DNA of 5,289 nt from Planctomycetota bacterium (GTDB taxonomy: Bacteria > Planctomycetota > Planctomycetia > Pirellulales > Pirellulaceae), in the NCBI GenBank assembly GCA_029259935.1, contig JAJDEH010000376.1:1-5289 (forward strand), read 5' to 3'. The notes under the pieces were generated by a model that ran no database searches, was not told where the DNA came from, and was given only the letters and a program-made list of their open reading frames with translations. A program made the translations under genes and the position numbers. Of this stretch, positions 1 through 5,132 are shown piece after piece. Within the stretch, counting starts at the first letter, position 1. Each line of letters begins with the position of its first letter.

Positions 1-162
1 GCCGAACGCGCGCGACCCGGGCTGGCGAATTCAGCCAGAAAAACATTCAGGGTTCGCTTGTTTTGGGGCTAGTGGGACACTAATTGCTCGAACGATCCTT
101 ATCCGGGTGCGGCTGCCTCTCTTGACCGGACCGGCCACGGGGCCCGTCTCAAAAAAAATCCA

Positions 163-183
163 AAATCGATTGGGCAAATCGAT
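163..183. repeat. Tandem AAATCGAT element upstream of the first secreted-protein gene
   Basis: The octamer AAATCGAT occurs at 163-170 and again at 176-183, separated by TGGGC, so the copies are 13 bp apart. The ATCGAT core is self-palindromic, which makes the pair both a direct and an inverted repeat. This is the kind of layout a dimeric regulator could bind. It lies about 130 bp before the start codon at 315. A role as an operator is inference only; no regulator gene is in the window. Confidence 0.35.
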
Positions 184-303
184 GTTGGATCACGCCCCTA
201 TATCTAGAAGGCGATTGTGATTCGCCAAGCACCGTCGACGCGGCAACGAATGTGATCCGCCGCCGCGACTAGCATTCGGTGCATTTTCTACCCTTTTACA
301 TTT

Positions 304-307
304 GGAG
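304..307 (+). promoter_or_regulatory. Ribosome binding site deciding the start at 315
   Basis: GGAG at 304-307 lies seven bases before ATG 315. It supports this start over the in-frame ATG at 279, which has no comparable purine-rich motif and would put twelve extra residues before the signal peptide. Confidence 0.6.
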
Positions 308-314
308 AGCTGAC

Positions 315-731
315 ATGGTTCATGTTAGTCGAGGGAGTTTGATGTTGGCATTGATGGTGCTGGGGCAGGGGTTGGCCGGTTGGAACGACGTGCACGCGGG
401 TGAAGGGTGCAAGCTTGTTGCCGAGTTCTCCGTCAAAGCGGTCAAGGCCGGCGCGTTTCGCGGATGTCGATCTGGAAACCCGGTCGCCTGTGCCGTGACC
501 GCGGCTGCTCATTTGACAGGCGACCGGGCGGAAAACGGCTTGGCGAAGGGATGCGAATGGTTTGTGGAATTAGTCAACAGCGATCGTTTCCGCATTACGA
601 TCAAGTCCACGAACAAGCGGTACGTTCGCGTGTCGTACGAAGAACTGCTTCGAGTGCAGCTTGGCCTTAAGGCCAAGCGAGACATCGAACGGTTTAAGTG
701 GACGCTGAAGCGGGAACTCGGGCTCGACTGA
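315..731 (+). CDS. Small secreted four-cysteine protein, function unknown
   Basis: A 138-residue protein that I do not recognise. Residues 1-28 look like a Sec signal peptide: a basic residue at R6, a hydrophobic stretch at about 9-22, and a likely cut after V26-H27-A28. The mature part of about 110 residues has cysteines at 32, 51, 59 and 80, all in its first half. Two disulfide bonds are possible, which would suit an exported protein. The second half (about 91-138) has alternating hydrophobic and basic residues and is Lys/Arg-rich with many charges, suggesting a strand region followed by a helix. The start at 315 is preferred over 279 because of GGAG at 304-307 and because it puts the signal peptide at the N-terminus. 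It is the first of three same-strand genes for exported proteins; the next starts 112 bp downstream. Coding status is well supported, function is not. Confidence 0.72.
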   Translation: MVHVSRGSLMLALMVLGQGLAGWNDVHAGEGCKLVAEFSVKAVKAGAFRGCRSGNPVACAVTAAAHLTGDRAENGLAKGCEWFVELVNSDRFRITIKSTNKRYVRVSYEELLRVQLGLKAKRDIERFKWTLKRELGLD

Positions 732-748
732 CCGAAGGAAACCGCCAG

Positions 749-764
749 CTTTCGGCTACGAAAG
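749..764 (+). terminator. Weak stem-loop after the first secreted-protein gene
   Basis: CTTTCG (749-754) and CGAAAG (759-764) pair perfectly over six bases with a GCTA loop, 18 bp after the stop codon. No T run follows, so it is a poor intrinsic terminator. It could slow transcription or protect an RNA end, or it may be chance. Confidence 0.25.
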
Positions 765-843
765 ACGTGAGCTGTGGCCGCGCCCAATCCACTTCGGAAG
801 ATCAGATTAATTAACTCGGTATTCGAATTGCAGGAGCTTAGGC

Positions 844-1311
844 ATGAGATTTCTCGTTGTATTTTGTCTGGCCGCCGCGGTGAGTTTCCCTGGAACGGCC
901 AACGCGCAACGACAATTCCGGATCGTTGGAAAATCTAGCGGATTGGTGCTAACCGTCAGGGGTGCACAAATATTTCAGGAGGCAAGACAAACAGGGAACA
1001 CGTTACAGCGATGGGGATTGCGCCCGGTGAGCCCCGGGAGCACCGCCTTTCGAATTATTAACCCCGCAACCGGACTCGCCATGGAAGCACCGGGGGTGGC
1101 CAACAAAACACCGGTCCGCATGGTGACAGTTTCCACAAGTGACACCCAGTTTTGGCTGGCGGAATACAGCAAGGATGGAATTCACTTCAAATTGCTACCG
1201 TTGCGAAGTCCCGACAAAGCGATGGACGTCCCGGGAGACGGCCGCATTCGGAAGCACATTCAGATTTACTCTGATAACGGCAAGGATCATCAACTGTGGA
1301 GCTTGGAGTAG
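844..1311 (+). CDS. Secreted ricin-B-type beta-trefoil (lectin-like) protein
   Basis: A 155-residue protein consisting of a signal peptide and one beta-trefoil domain. Residues 1-21 form a Sec signal (R2, hydrophobic 3-15, cut after A19-N20-A21). The mature part contains three repeats of about 47 residues, each ending in the QxW motif of ricin-B lectin folds: Q55-R-W57, Q102-F-W104 and Q150-L-W152. Each repeat also has the expected G-L-x-(L/M) or A-M-D strand: GLVLTV near 33-38, GLAMEAPG near 77-84 and AMDVPG near 126-131. The DVPG and IQIYSDNG segments of the third repeat are the closest to classical sugar-binding members. In this fold each repeat can carry a carbohydrate pocket, so binding of an extracellular or cell-surface glycan is likely but unproven. 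There is no attached enzyme or toxin domain, which is unusual because such modules are often appended to glycosidases or toxins. AGGAG at 832-836, seven bases before ATG, fixes the start. Confidence 0.85.
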   Translation: MRFLVVFCLAAAVSFPGTANAQRQFRIVGKSSGLVLTVRGAQIFQEARQTGNTLQRWGLRPVSPGSTAFRIINPATGLAMEAPGVANKTPVRMVTVSTSDTQFWLAEYSKDGIHFKLLPLRSPDKAMDVPGDGRIRKHIQIYSDNGKDHQLWSLE

Positions 1312-1362
1312 CCCTATTTCTGTCTACCAGCATTACTGTCAATCACAAAGCGGAGAATCGTT

Positions 1363-1989
1363 ATGAAGGCCAATATGAACATTTCACTTCACCAACTAAC
1401 ACTCTGTGCGGCATTAGCCCTGTTATGTGCCACGCTCGCTCACGCCGGTCCCTTGTCCAAGGCGGCCATTCGAGGAAATCAGGCCAACAAGCTTGGCGCG
1501 AACGGAGCTTTCTCCGGTAACCGTTTGGCGGCAGCCGTGGATATGGCCGTCCGAGGAAAGTGGGCGGACGAAGATACCCAAAGTGTCACGCTCAATGGAC
1601 ACGGTTTCTACATACGCCCCGTCGGCGCAAAGACGGATCTCACCCGAGCAGGCGAGACGGGCTATTTCCGACATCGCCATCGAGGCAAGGACGATCGGGT
1701 CTTTTACAAGATCAAGGTCAGCAATGGCCGCGTCGAGGTGGCGGAGATTACCCGGATCGAATACCGCGGACCGTTTAATCAGGGAGGGATGATTGAACTT
1801 GGGGTAGGTGTCGTAGGTGTGAGCGAAGGAGGGGCCGACGGCGCACTCGTTGCACAAAAGCTCTGGGAACGGATCAAAGGGGCATTCAAGGATGGGAATT
1901 TCGCACGCATCACCGACGGCGATTGGGAAAAGGAAGCCGCGAAGATCGTGGATGCAATCGCAACGCGGATGGCCAAGGACGCCAAATAA
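1363..1989 (+). CDS. Secreted protein of unknown function
   Basis: A 208-residue protein that I do not recognise. Residues 1-28 form a Sec signal peptide with a hydrophobic core at about 12-25 and a likely cut after A26-H27-A28. The mature part has no cysteine. It begins with a Gly/Asn/Ala-rich segment, followed by a middle part with strand-like alternation (about 70-135). A small-residue, Gly/Val-rich stretch follows (about 140-160, with GVGVVGV), then an amphipathic, charged helical tail (about 163-208) rich in Lys, Asp and Ala. The glycine-rich stretch could be a turn-rich linker or could insert into a membrane; it is too short to call a transmembrane helix. GGAGA at 1352-1356 sits six bases before ATG. 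The gene follows the lectin-like gene by 51 bp and precedes a strong terminator, so it is probably the last gene of that unit. A 144-codon antisense frame over it lacks comparable support. Confidence 0.75.
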   Translation: MKANMNISLHQLTLCAALALLCATLAHAGPLSKAAIRGNQANKLGANGAFSGNRLAAAVDMAVRGKWADEDTQSVTLNGHGFYIRPVGAKTDLTRAGETGYFRHRHRGKDDRVFYKIKVSNGRVEVAEITRIEYRGPFNQGGMIELGVGVVGVSEGGADGALVAQKLWERIKGAFKDGNFARITDGDWEKEAAKIVDAIATRMAKDAK

Positions 1990-2010
1990 GCGTTACGCAT
2001 GAAGAACATG

Positions 2011-2057
2011 CCAATCCGCTTCGAGCCATTGATCTGGAATGGCTCGAGCGGTTTTGG
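2011..2057 (+). terminator. Strong stem-loop terminator after the secreted-protein group
   Basis: CGAGCCATT (2022-2030) pairs with AATGGCTCG (2038-2046) around a seven-base loop. Beyond a single bulged T (2021), CCGCT (2016-2020) pairs with AGCGG (2047-2051). The stem is thus 14 bp, GC-rich, and directly followed by TTTT (2052-2055). An outer CCAA/TTGG pairing (2011-2014 with 2054-2057) could lengthen it further. It starts 21 bp after the stop codon at 1989, the expected place for an intrinsic terminator. The T run is short, so efficiency is uncertain. Confidence 0.7.
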
Positions 2058-2497
2058 CTATGCAGTTCGTTCGCCGCTCGTCCATCTCGCTTTTGGCCCT
2101 CGATTCGCCGAGAACAATTGACCGTTGATGCGCCGGTGGGCGCGGTTCACAACCCATCCCTAGCAGCATCAAGTTATCGACGCGGTGCTTTCAAGATAGG
2201 AAAAGCAAAAATCCTTGTGACGGGTTCCTGTTTGGATTGTTGTCGCTGTTCGACGTGAATCCGTCTCTTGGGGTAAAATCTTTTCCAGGCATTCACAAGC
2301 CAGGGCGTTGCTGGAACTGGCTTCCGCGACGCGTGGCCGGATGTTCCCGTTCGTAGGCGTGAAAGGCAAAGGCTTCAGGATCGAAGACGACGACAATGGG
2401 TTTCTCTGCTAGTTTGTCATTAAGCCGAAAGGTTGGGCGCGGGTCATCGGACTCGAATCGTTCTCACGGATTGCAAACCCTCATCGAATTCAGATAG
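2058..2497. other. 440-bp stretch without a supportable gene
   Basis: I see no gene with a ribosome binding site here. The forward frame at 1923-2258 starts inside the preceding gene and gives a composition unlike a real protein. A reverse frame at 2169-2396 (75 codons) also matches nothing I recognise. One other forward frame is open from 2221 to a TAG at 2410-2412 and stays open beyond it into the next gene. It has no good start, but its translation near 2341-2409 (MFPFVGVKGKGFRIEDDDN) looks more protein-like than the other frames. It might be a remnant of a decayed gene, but this is weak. The stretch probably also contains the promoter of the gene at 2498; a TTGTCA hexamer at 2414-2419 has no matching -10 box. 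Confidence 0.45.
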
Positions 2498-3076
2498 ATG
2501 CTCTGGCCAATCGTCCTACCTTTCAAAATCACATTTTGTATTTTCGCGGGATTGGTCGCGATCGTCACGATTTTCGCTCCCGCCGTCAAATGGAAGCGAG
2601 GAAAAACATTCGCCATCGCGTCGGGGATCGCTTGTATTGTGTTTGTCCCGTTCTGCGCCGGGGTCATGGAGAACATCGACTCCCAGCGGTTCGGCGTATT
2701 TCACTATGCTTCCTTCGCCGAGGTGAAAGACCCTCGTGTTGAACGCTACCTCCCGACGAACGCTCGCAACATATCGCTTGACAAAAACATGGCGGGACAC
2801 CGAGCAAAATATTCGATCTCCGAAGCGGAGTTAATGGAGTATCTCGACAGGCTTTGGGAAAGACAGGGTAAATACTCGGCACGTCCACGCGACGAAATGA
2901 ACCAGGGTGCCAAGGTCAGCGTGGAATCGGTCGAAGTTGAATATGGCGATTTGGGTTGGCCCGTACTTGAAAACGCGGTCGAACTCCATAGTCCTGTTGC
3001 GGGCGATGGCGGCGGAGCAACTTACTTTTTTGATCGAACAACTGGCACCGCGTATCACCATGCAGGATACTGGTGA
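2498..3076 (+). CDS. Two-helix membrane protein with soluble C-terminal domain, function unknown
   Basis: A 192-residue protein. Residues 11-30 and 37-57 are hydrophobic and read as two membrane helices joined by a short basic turn (K31, K33, R34, K36). By the positive-inside rule this puts the turn in the cytoplasm and both the N-terminus and the domain from about 58 on the outer face. The soluble domain contains a conserved-looking patch near 78-95 (DPRVERYLPTNA, then ISLDK). A helix follows at about 106-122 (SEAELMEYLDRLWER), and the C-terminal motif Y176-F-F-D-R-x-T-G-x-A-Y186 ends in G190-Y-W192. Endings of the FDRxTGxAY type look like a strand-turn-strand closing a small domain. I cannot name the family. 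The start has no strong ribosome binding site, so an alternative start is possible, but ATG 2498 fits the membrane topology. The next gene begins 94 bp downstream and may be cotranscribed. Confidence 0.68.
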   Translation: MLWPIVLPFKITFCIFAGLVAIVTIFAPAVKWKRGKTFAIASGIACIVFVPFCAGVMENIDSQRFGVFHYASFAEVKDPRVERYLPTNARNISLDKNMAGHRAKYSISEAELMEYLDRLWERQGKYSARPRDEMNQGAKVSVESVEVEYGDLGWPVLENAVELHSPVAGDGGGATYFFDRTTGTAYHHAGYW

Positions 3077-3160
3077 CACGATCACGAATCATCGCTTGTT
3101 TCCGCGACCGTGGCGGCCCACGAAGCTGTTACGAAGCCGAAATCCAAGCCTTCCATCGCC

Positions 3161-3166
3161 AGGAGG
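3161..3166 (+). promoter_or_regulatory. Strong ribosome binding site deciding the start at 3171
   Basis: A perfect AGGAGG, four bases before ATG 3171. It sets the start of the lipoprotein inside a longer open frame that begins at 2907, overlapping the preceding gene. The strength of the site suggests efficient, possibly independent translation. Confidence 0.75.
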
Positions 3167-3170
3167 AACC

Positions 3171-3470
3171 ATGCTGGAGAAGTACGCGCTCGTTGTAGTT
3201 TGTTTTGGCCTCGCGTTGGTGATCGGATGTGGCACGTCGCCGGATTTGTCGGAGGGGGTCAGCAAGCTGCAAATTGGGGATTCAAAGCAAAGGGTGATTG
3301 AGCTGTGTGGAGCACCGCACCGCAGATCGATGTCTCAAGACATTGAGCAATGGCATTATGAAGCGCCAACCACGCTTTCCCATGGTGCAAAGGGACAACT
3401 AATTGTCGCAGTGCAATTCAAGGATGGAAAGGCAGTTGGCGTGTCTAGGGGAAGACTGCCGCTGAATTAG
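3171..3470 (+). CDS. Small lipoprotein with a BamE/SmpA-like pattern
   Basis: A 99-residue protein. The N-terminus is a lipoprotein signal: K4, hydrophobic residues 6-18, and lipobox V17-I18-G19-C20, so C20 should be lipid-modified after cleavage. The mature part of 80 residues has the layout of the small BamE/SmpA/OmlA-like fold. A helix-capping segment LQIGDSKQRVIELCGAP (33-49) corresponds to the family's G-x-(S/T)-x-x-x-V-x-x-x-x-G-x-P motif. A W-x-Y strand (W61-H-Y63) and a final strand with F83-K-D-G-K (V81-V91) follow. True BamE is a subunit of the outer-membrane protein assembly machine, but many lipoproteins use this fold for unrelated roles, so I do not assign bamE. A second cysteine (C46) lies in the helix. 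The AGGAGG at 3161-3166 and the lipobox together fix the start; the upstream part of the frame overlaps the preceding gene and is not credible. Confidence 0.75.
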   Translation: MLEKYALVVVCFGLALVIGCGTSPDLSEGVSKLQIGDSKQRVIELCGAPHRRSMSQDIEQWHYEAPTTLSHGAKGQLIVAVQFKDGKAVGVSRGRLPLN

Positions 3471-3497
3471 GCGTGGACGCATCGAGAGTTCGGACGG

Positions 3498-3509
3498 CTG
3501 CCTAGGCAG
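3498..3509. repeat. 12-bp perfect palindrome CTGCCTAGGCAG
   Basis: A perfect palindrome 28 bp after the lipoprotein gene and about 160 bp before the hydrolase gene. With no loop bases and no T run it is a poor terminator. A protein-binding site is possible, but at this length chance cannot be excluded. Confidence 0.25.
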
Positions 3510-3658
3510 GCAGAACGATTCAAAGCCAAGTTGCTAATCGAGTTGTTTTCCTTGCATACGGGTCGCCTTTCCAGCAAAATTCTACAGTCGCCACGTTCAA
3601 CGCGGACGGACGGCAACCATTCGTGAACCACGGCAGGCGACAATCACGGCGTTTTAGC

Positions 3659-3663
3659 AGGAG
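3659..3663 (+). promoter_or_regulatory. Ribosome binding site deciding the start at 3671
   Basis: AGGAG seven bases before ATG 3671. It favours this start over the in-frame GTG at 3623, which would add sixteen Arg/His-rich residues ahead of an already complete twin-arginine signal. Confidence 0.7.
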
Positions 3664-3670
3664 TTACCAC

Positions 3671-4843
3671 ATGCAACCGCATCGGCCATTCACGCGATCC
3701 AACGAATTGTTTTCCCGCAGAAGAATGCTGAAGGCTTCCGGCGGCGCGCTCGTGGGTCTGTCGGGTACCCTGTTGTTGGCTGGGCGAACCTTCGCTGGTG
3801 ACTCAGATCCCAAACGGATGGTCCACACCGTCCTGGGGCCCGTGGTGCCAGAGAAACTTGGCGCGACCTTGATGCACGAACATGCGCCGATTGTCGATTG
3901 GTCGGAACTCTACGAAACGAAACCCGCTCCGGTCGAGCCGGTGCGTGAAAAGATGCTTGCCAAAACGGCGAAGCTGCTGGATGCGTTTCACGACACCCTC
4001 TCGCCTGACGAAGGGCCCGGCGCGATCGTTGAAGCCACGCCGATTCGCGTCGGCCGATATCCGCGCCTGCTGGTCGAATTGGCCAAACGGACCCAAGTCC
4101 ATGTCATTGCCGCCACGGGTTTTTGGTGTGAAGCGCTCGCTCCGCAGCATCCTTGGGCAACGAGGCTCAGCGTGGCTAAAGACGGACCGGAGCAGATGGC
4201 GGGTCTGTTCATTCATGAAATCACCAAGGGCATGGAAGACCCAAGCGGTAAATGGGGCGAGCGGTTTACCGATGTCCGCGCCGGAATCATCAAGATCGGT
4301 ACGAGTAGCTATCTTCGGCCCAGCGAACGAGTGTGTCACATCGCCGCCGCGCTGGCCAGCAAGGAAACGGGTTGCCCGATCACCACACACACGACCGACG
4401 GCGGCGGATTGGAAGAAGCCGAACTACTGCTTAAGCATGGCGCGGCACCCGACAAAGTCATCATTGGCCATCAGGGCAATCAAGATGATCGGCAAAACGA
4501 CGAGGCTGATGACTATCATCGGCTGATCGCGAAACTGGGATGCTATGTGCAGTTCGATCGCGTTGATCACGAGAATTACGGCATCGACAAGCAAGCACGC
4601 CAAATCGCCAAACTAATCGAAGCCGGTTTCGCGAAGCAGGTGCTGGTCAGTCACGACCACGCTCCTTACTATTTCCCACACTTCACCGCCAAGGAAAAAC
4701 ACGCCCGGGATTGGAAGGAGCTGGAACCGGACTACACGACCGTGACGACCAAGCTGGTTGCATCGCTGCGAAAGCTGGGCGTTTCGAAGGACGATATCCG
4801 CTCTATCTTGGTTGCGAACCCGCAGCGCGCCCTGGCATTCTAG
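3671..4843 (+). CDS. Tat-exported phosphotriesterase-family metal hydrolase
   Basis: A 390-residue member of the phosphotriesterase/PTE-related lactonase branch of the amidohydrolase superfamily. These are TIM-barrel enzymes with two metal ions that hydrolyse esters, often lactones. The N-terminus has a twin-arginine signal: S15-R-R-R-M-L-K21, hydrophobic 24-37, likely cut after T40-F-A42. The enzyme is therefore probably folded and metal-loaded before export to the periplasm. All expected metal ligands are visible: H69-E-H71 on strand 1, K208 (IIKIGT, the lysine that is carboxylated in the family), H240 (TTHT), H267 (IGHQ) and D329 (VSHDH). The K208 to H240 distance equals that of Brevundimonas phosphotriesterase (K169 to H201), and H240 to H267 is within two residues. 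The barrel ends with the family-like VANPQRAL motif. The segment between strand 1 and K208 is longer than in that enzyme, which may shape substrate choice. The substrate cannot be read from sequence; a lactone is more likely than an organophosphate. Confidence 0.92.
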   Translation: MQPHRPFTRSNELFSRRRMLKASGGALVGLSGTLLLAGRTFAGDSDPKRMVHTVLGPVVPEKLGATLMHEHAPIVDWSELYETKPAPVEPVREKMLAKTAKLLDAFHDTLSPDEGPGAIVEATPIRVGRYPRLLVELAKRTQVHVIAATGFWCEALAPQHPWATRLSVAKDGPEQMAGLFIHEITKGMEDPSGKWGERFTDVRAGIIKIGTSSYLRPSERVCHIAAALASKETGCPITTHTTDGGGLEEAELLLKHGAAPDKVIIGHQGNQDDRQNDEADDYHRLIAKLGCYVQFDRVDHENYGIDKQARQIAKLIEAGFAKQVLVSHDHAPYYFPHFTAKEKHARDWKELEPDYTTVTTKLVASLRKLGVSKDDIRSILVANPQRALAF

Positions 4844-4954
4844 AATCAACAGCGCTGGGAACTTTTCTAATCCGTGTTCCATCCGTGCCAGCCGCCCAGG
4901 GGCAAGATCGGGTCTACGTTCCTGGTGAAATCGAACACGAGGTGGAACACGTGC

Positions 4955-4990
4955 GTCGTGGCGGACAGTGTTTTTCTTCCGCCTGGCGAC
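4955..4990 (+). repeat. Imperfect stem-loop in the hydrolase-propeller spacer
   Basis: GGCGGA (4960-4965) pairs with TCCGCC (4978-4983) around a T-rich 12-base loop. Beyond an internal bulge, GTCG (4955-4958) pairs with CGAC (4987-4990). It is the first of three hairpins in the spacer. It could be part of the 3' end of the hydrolase mRNA; no T run follows it. Confidence 0.35.
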
Positions 4991-4999
4991 ATACACTAT

Positions 5000-5020
5000 T
5001 GCTGCGTCAGCACTTTTTTT
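5000..5020 (+). terminator. Probable intrinsic terminator downstream of the hydrolase gene
   Basis: TGCTG (5000-5004) pairs with CAGCA (5008-5012) around a three-base CGT loop, then one C and seven T (5014-5020). The stem is short (5 bp), but the T run is the best in the window and in the right orientation. It lies 157 bp after the hydrolase stop codon, so the mRNA would have a long 3' tail containing the preceding hairpin. Confidence 0.5.
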
Positions 5021-5047
5021 AGGATTGGTCATCTCCGAGGCCATTGG

Positions 5048-5070
5048 CACTGCTGGACGAGCCAGCAGTG
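5048..5070. repeat. Perfect 9-bp inverted repeat before the propeller gene
   Basis: CACTGCTGG (5048-5056) and CCAGCAGTG (5062-5070) pair perfectly around a five-base loop; two more pairs are possible beyond one mismatch. No T run follows on either strand, so it is not a standard terminator. It lies about 60 bp before the ATG at 5133, where it could be an operator, an mRNA leader structure or a backup hairpin to the terminator at 5000-5020. Confidence 0.45.
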
Positions 5071-5132
5071 GCACCCCCCAAATTGTCTGACTGAACGATC
5101 GACACTGAATTTTAGACGAGATTGGAATCATA

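Larger units (their letters stand above)
1..314. other. Leader region without a supportable gene
   Basis: No reading frame here has both a ribosome binding site and a convincing protein. The frame starting at base 2 is open from the window edge to a TGA at 218-220 (72 codons). It could be the tail of a gene cut by the window, but its translation resembles no family I know and it runs through an A-rich tract, so I do not call it. The other two forward frames stop at 70-72 and 81-83. The region holds an eight-A run (about 151-158), a tandem AAATCGAT element (163-183) and two near-identical 11-mers, TGTGATTCGCC at 216-226 and TGTGATCCGCC at 251-261. It probably contains the promoter for the gene starting at 315, but I found no clear -35/-10 pair with proper spacing. 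Confidence 0.55.

Noticed and set aside
122..127. TTGACC as a -35 box in the leader
   Set aside because: No -10-like hexamer is found 16-18 bp downstream; the sequence there is GC-rich.
1423..1857. 144-codon reverse-strand open frame opposite the third secreted-protein gene
   Set aside because: The forward gene has a ribosome binding site, a signal peptide and a terminator. The reverse frame has none of these and reads as an antisense shadow.
1923..2258. 111-codon forward open frame crossing the end of the third secreted-protein gene
   Set aside because: It begins inside a supported gene, runs through the terminator hairpin, has no ribosome binding site and resembles no known protein.
2907..3170. 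N-terminal extension of the lipoprotein frame back to 2907
   Set aside because: It overlaps the preceding gene and would bury the lipoprotein signal. The AGGAGG at 3161-3166 and the lipobox support the start at 3171.
3552..3580. Possible promoter (TTGCAT, 17-bp spacer, CAAAAT) before the hydrolase gene
   Set aside because: The -35 matches the consensus at only three positions and the -10 at four; too weak to report as a promoter.
3803..4390. 195-codon reverse-strand open frame opposite the hydrolase gene
   Set aside because: It lies fully inside the well-identified phosphotriesterase-family gene, and its composition is Arg/His/Pro-rich as expected for antisense translation of a GC-rich gene.
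3882..4526. 214-codon forward open frame in another frame of the hydrolase gene
   Set aside because: Arg/Ser/Pro-rich translation without a recognisable domain; a frame-shifted shadow of the hydrolase.
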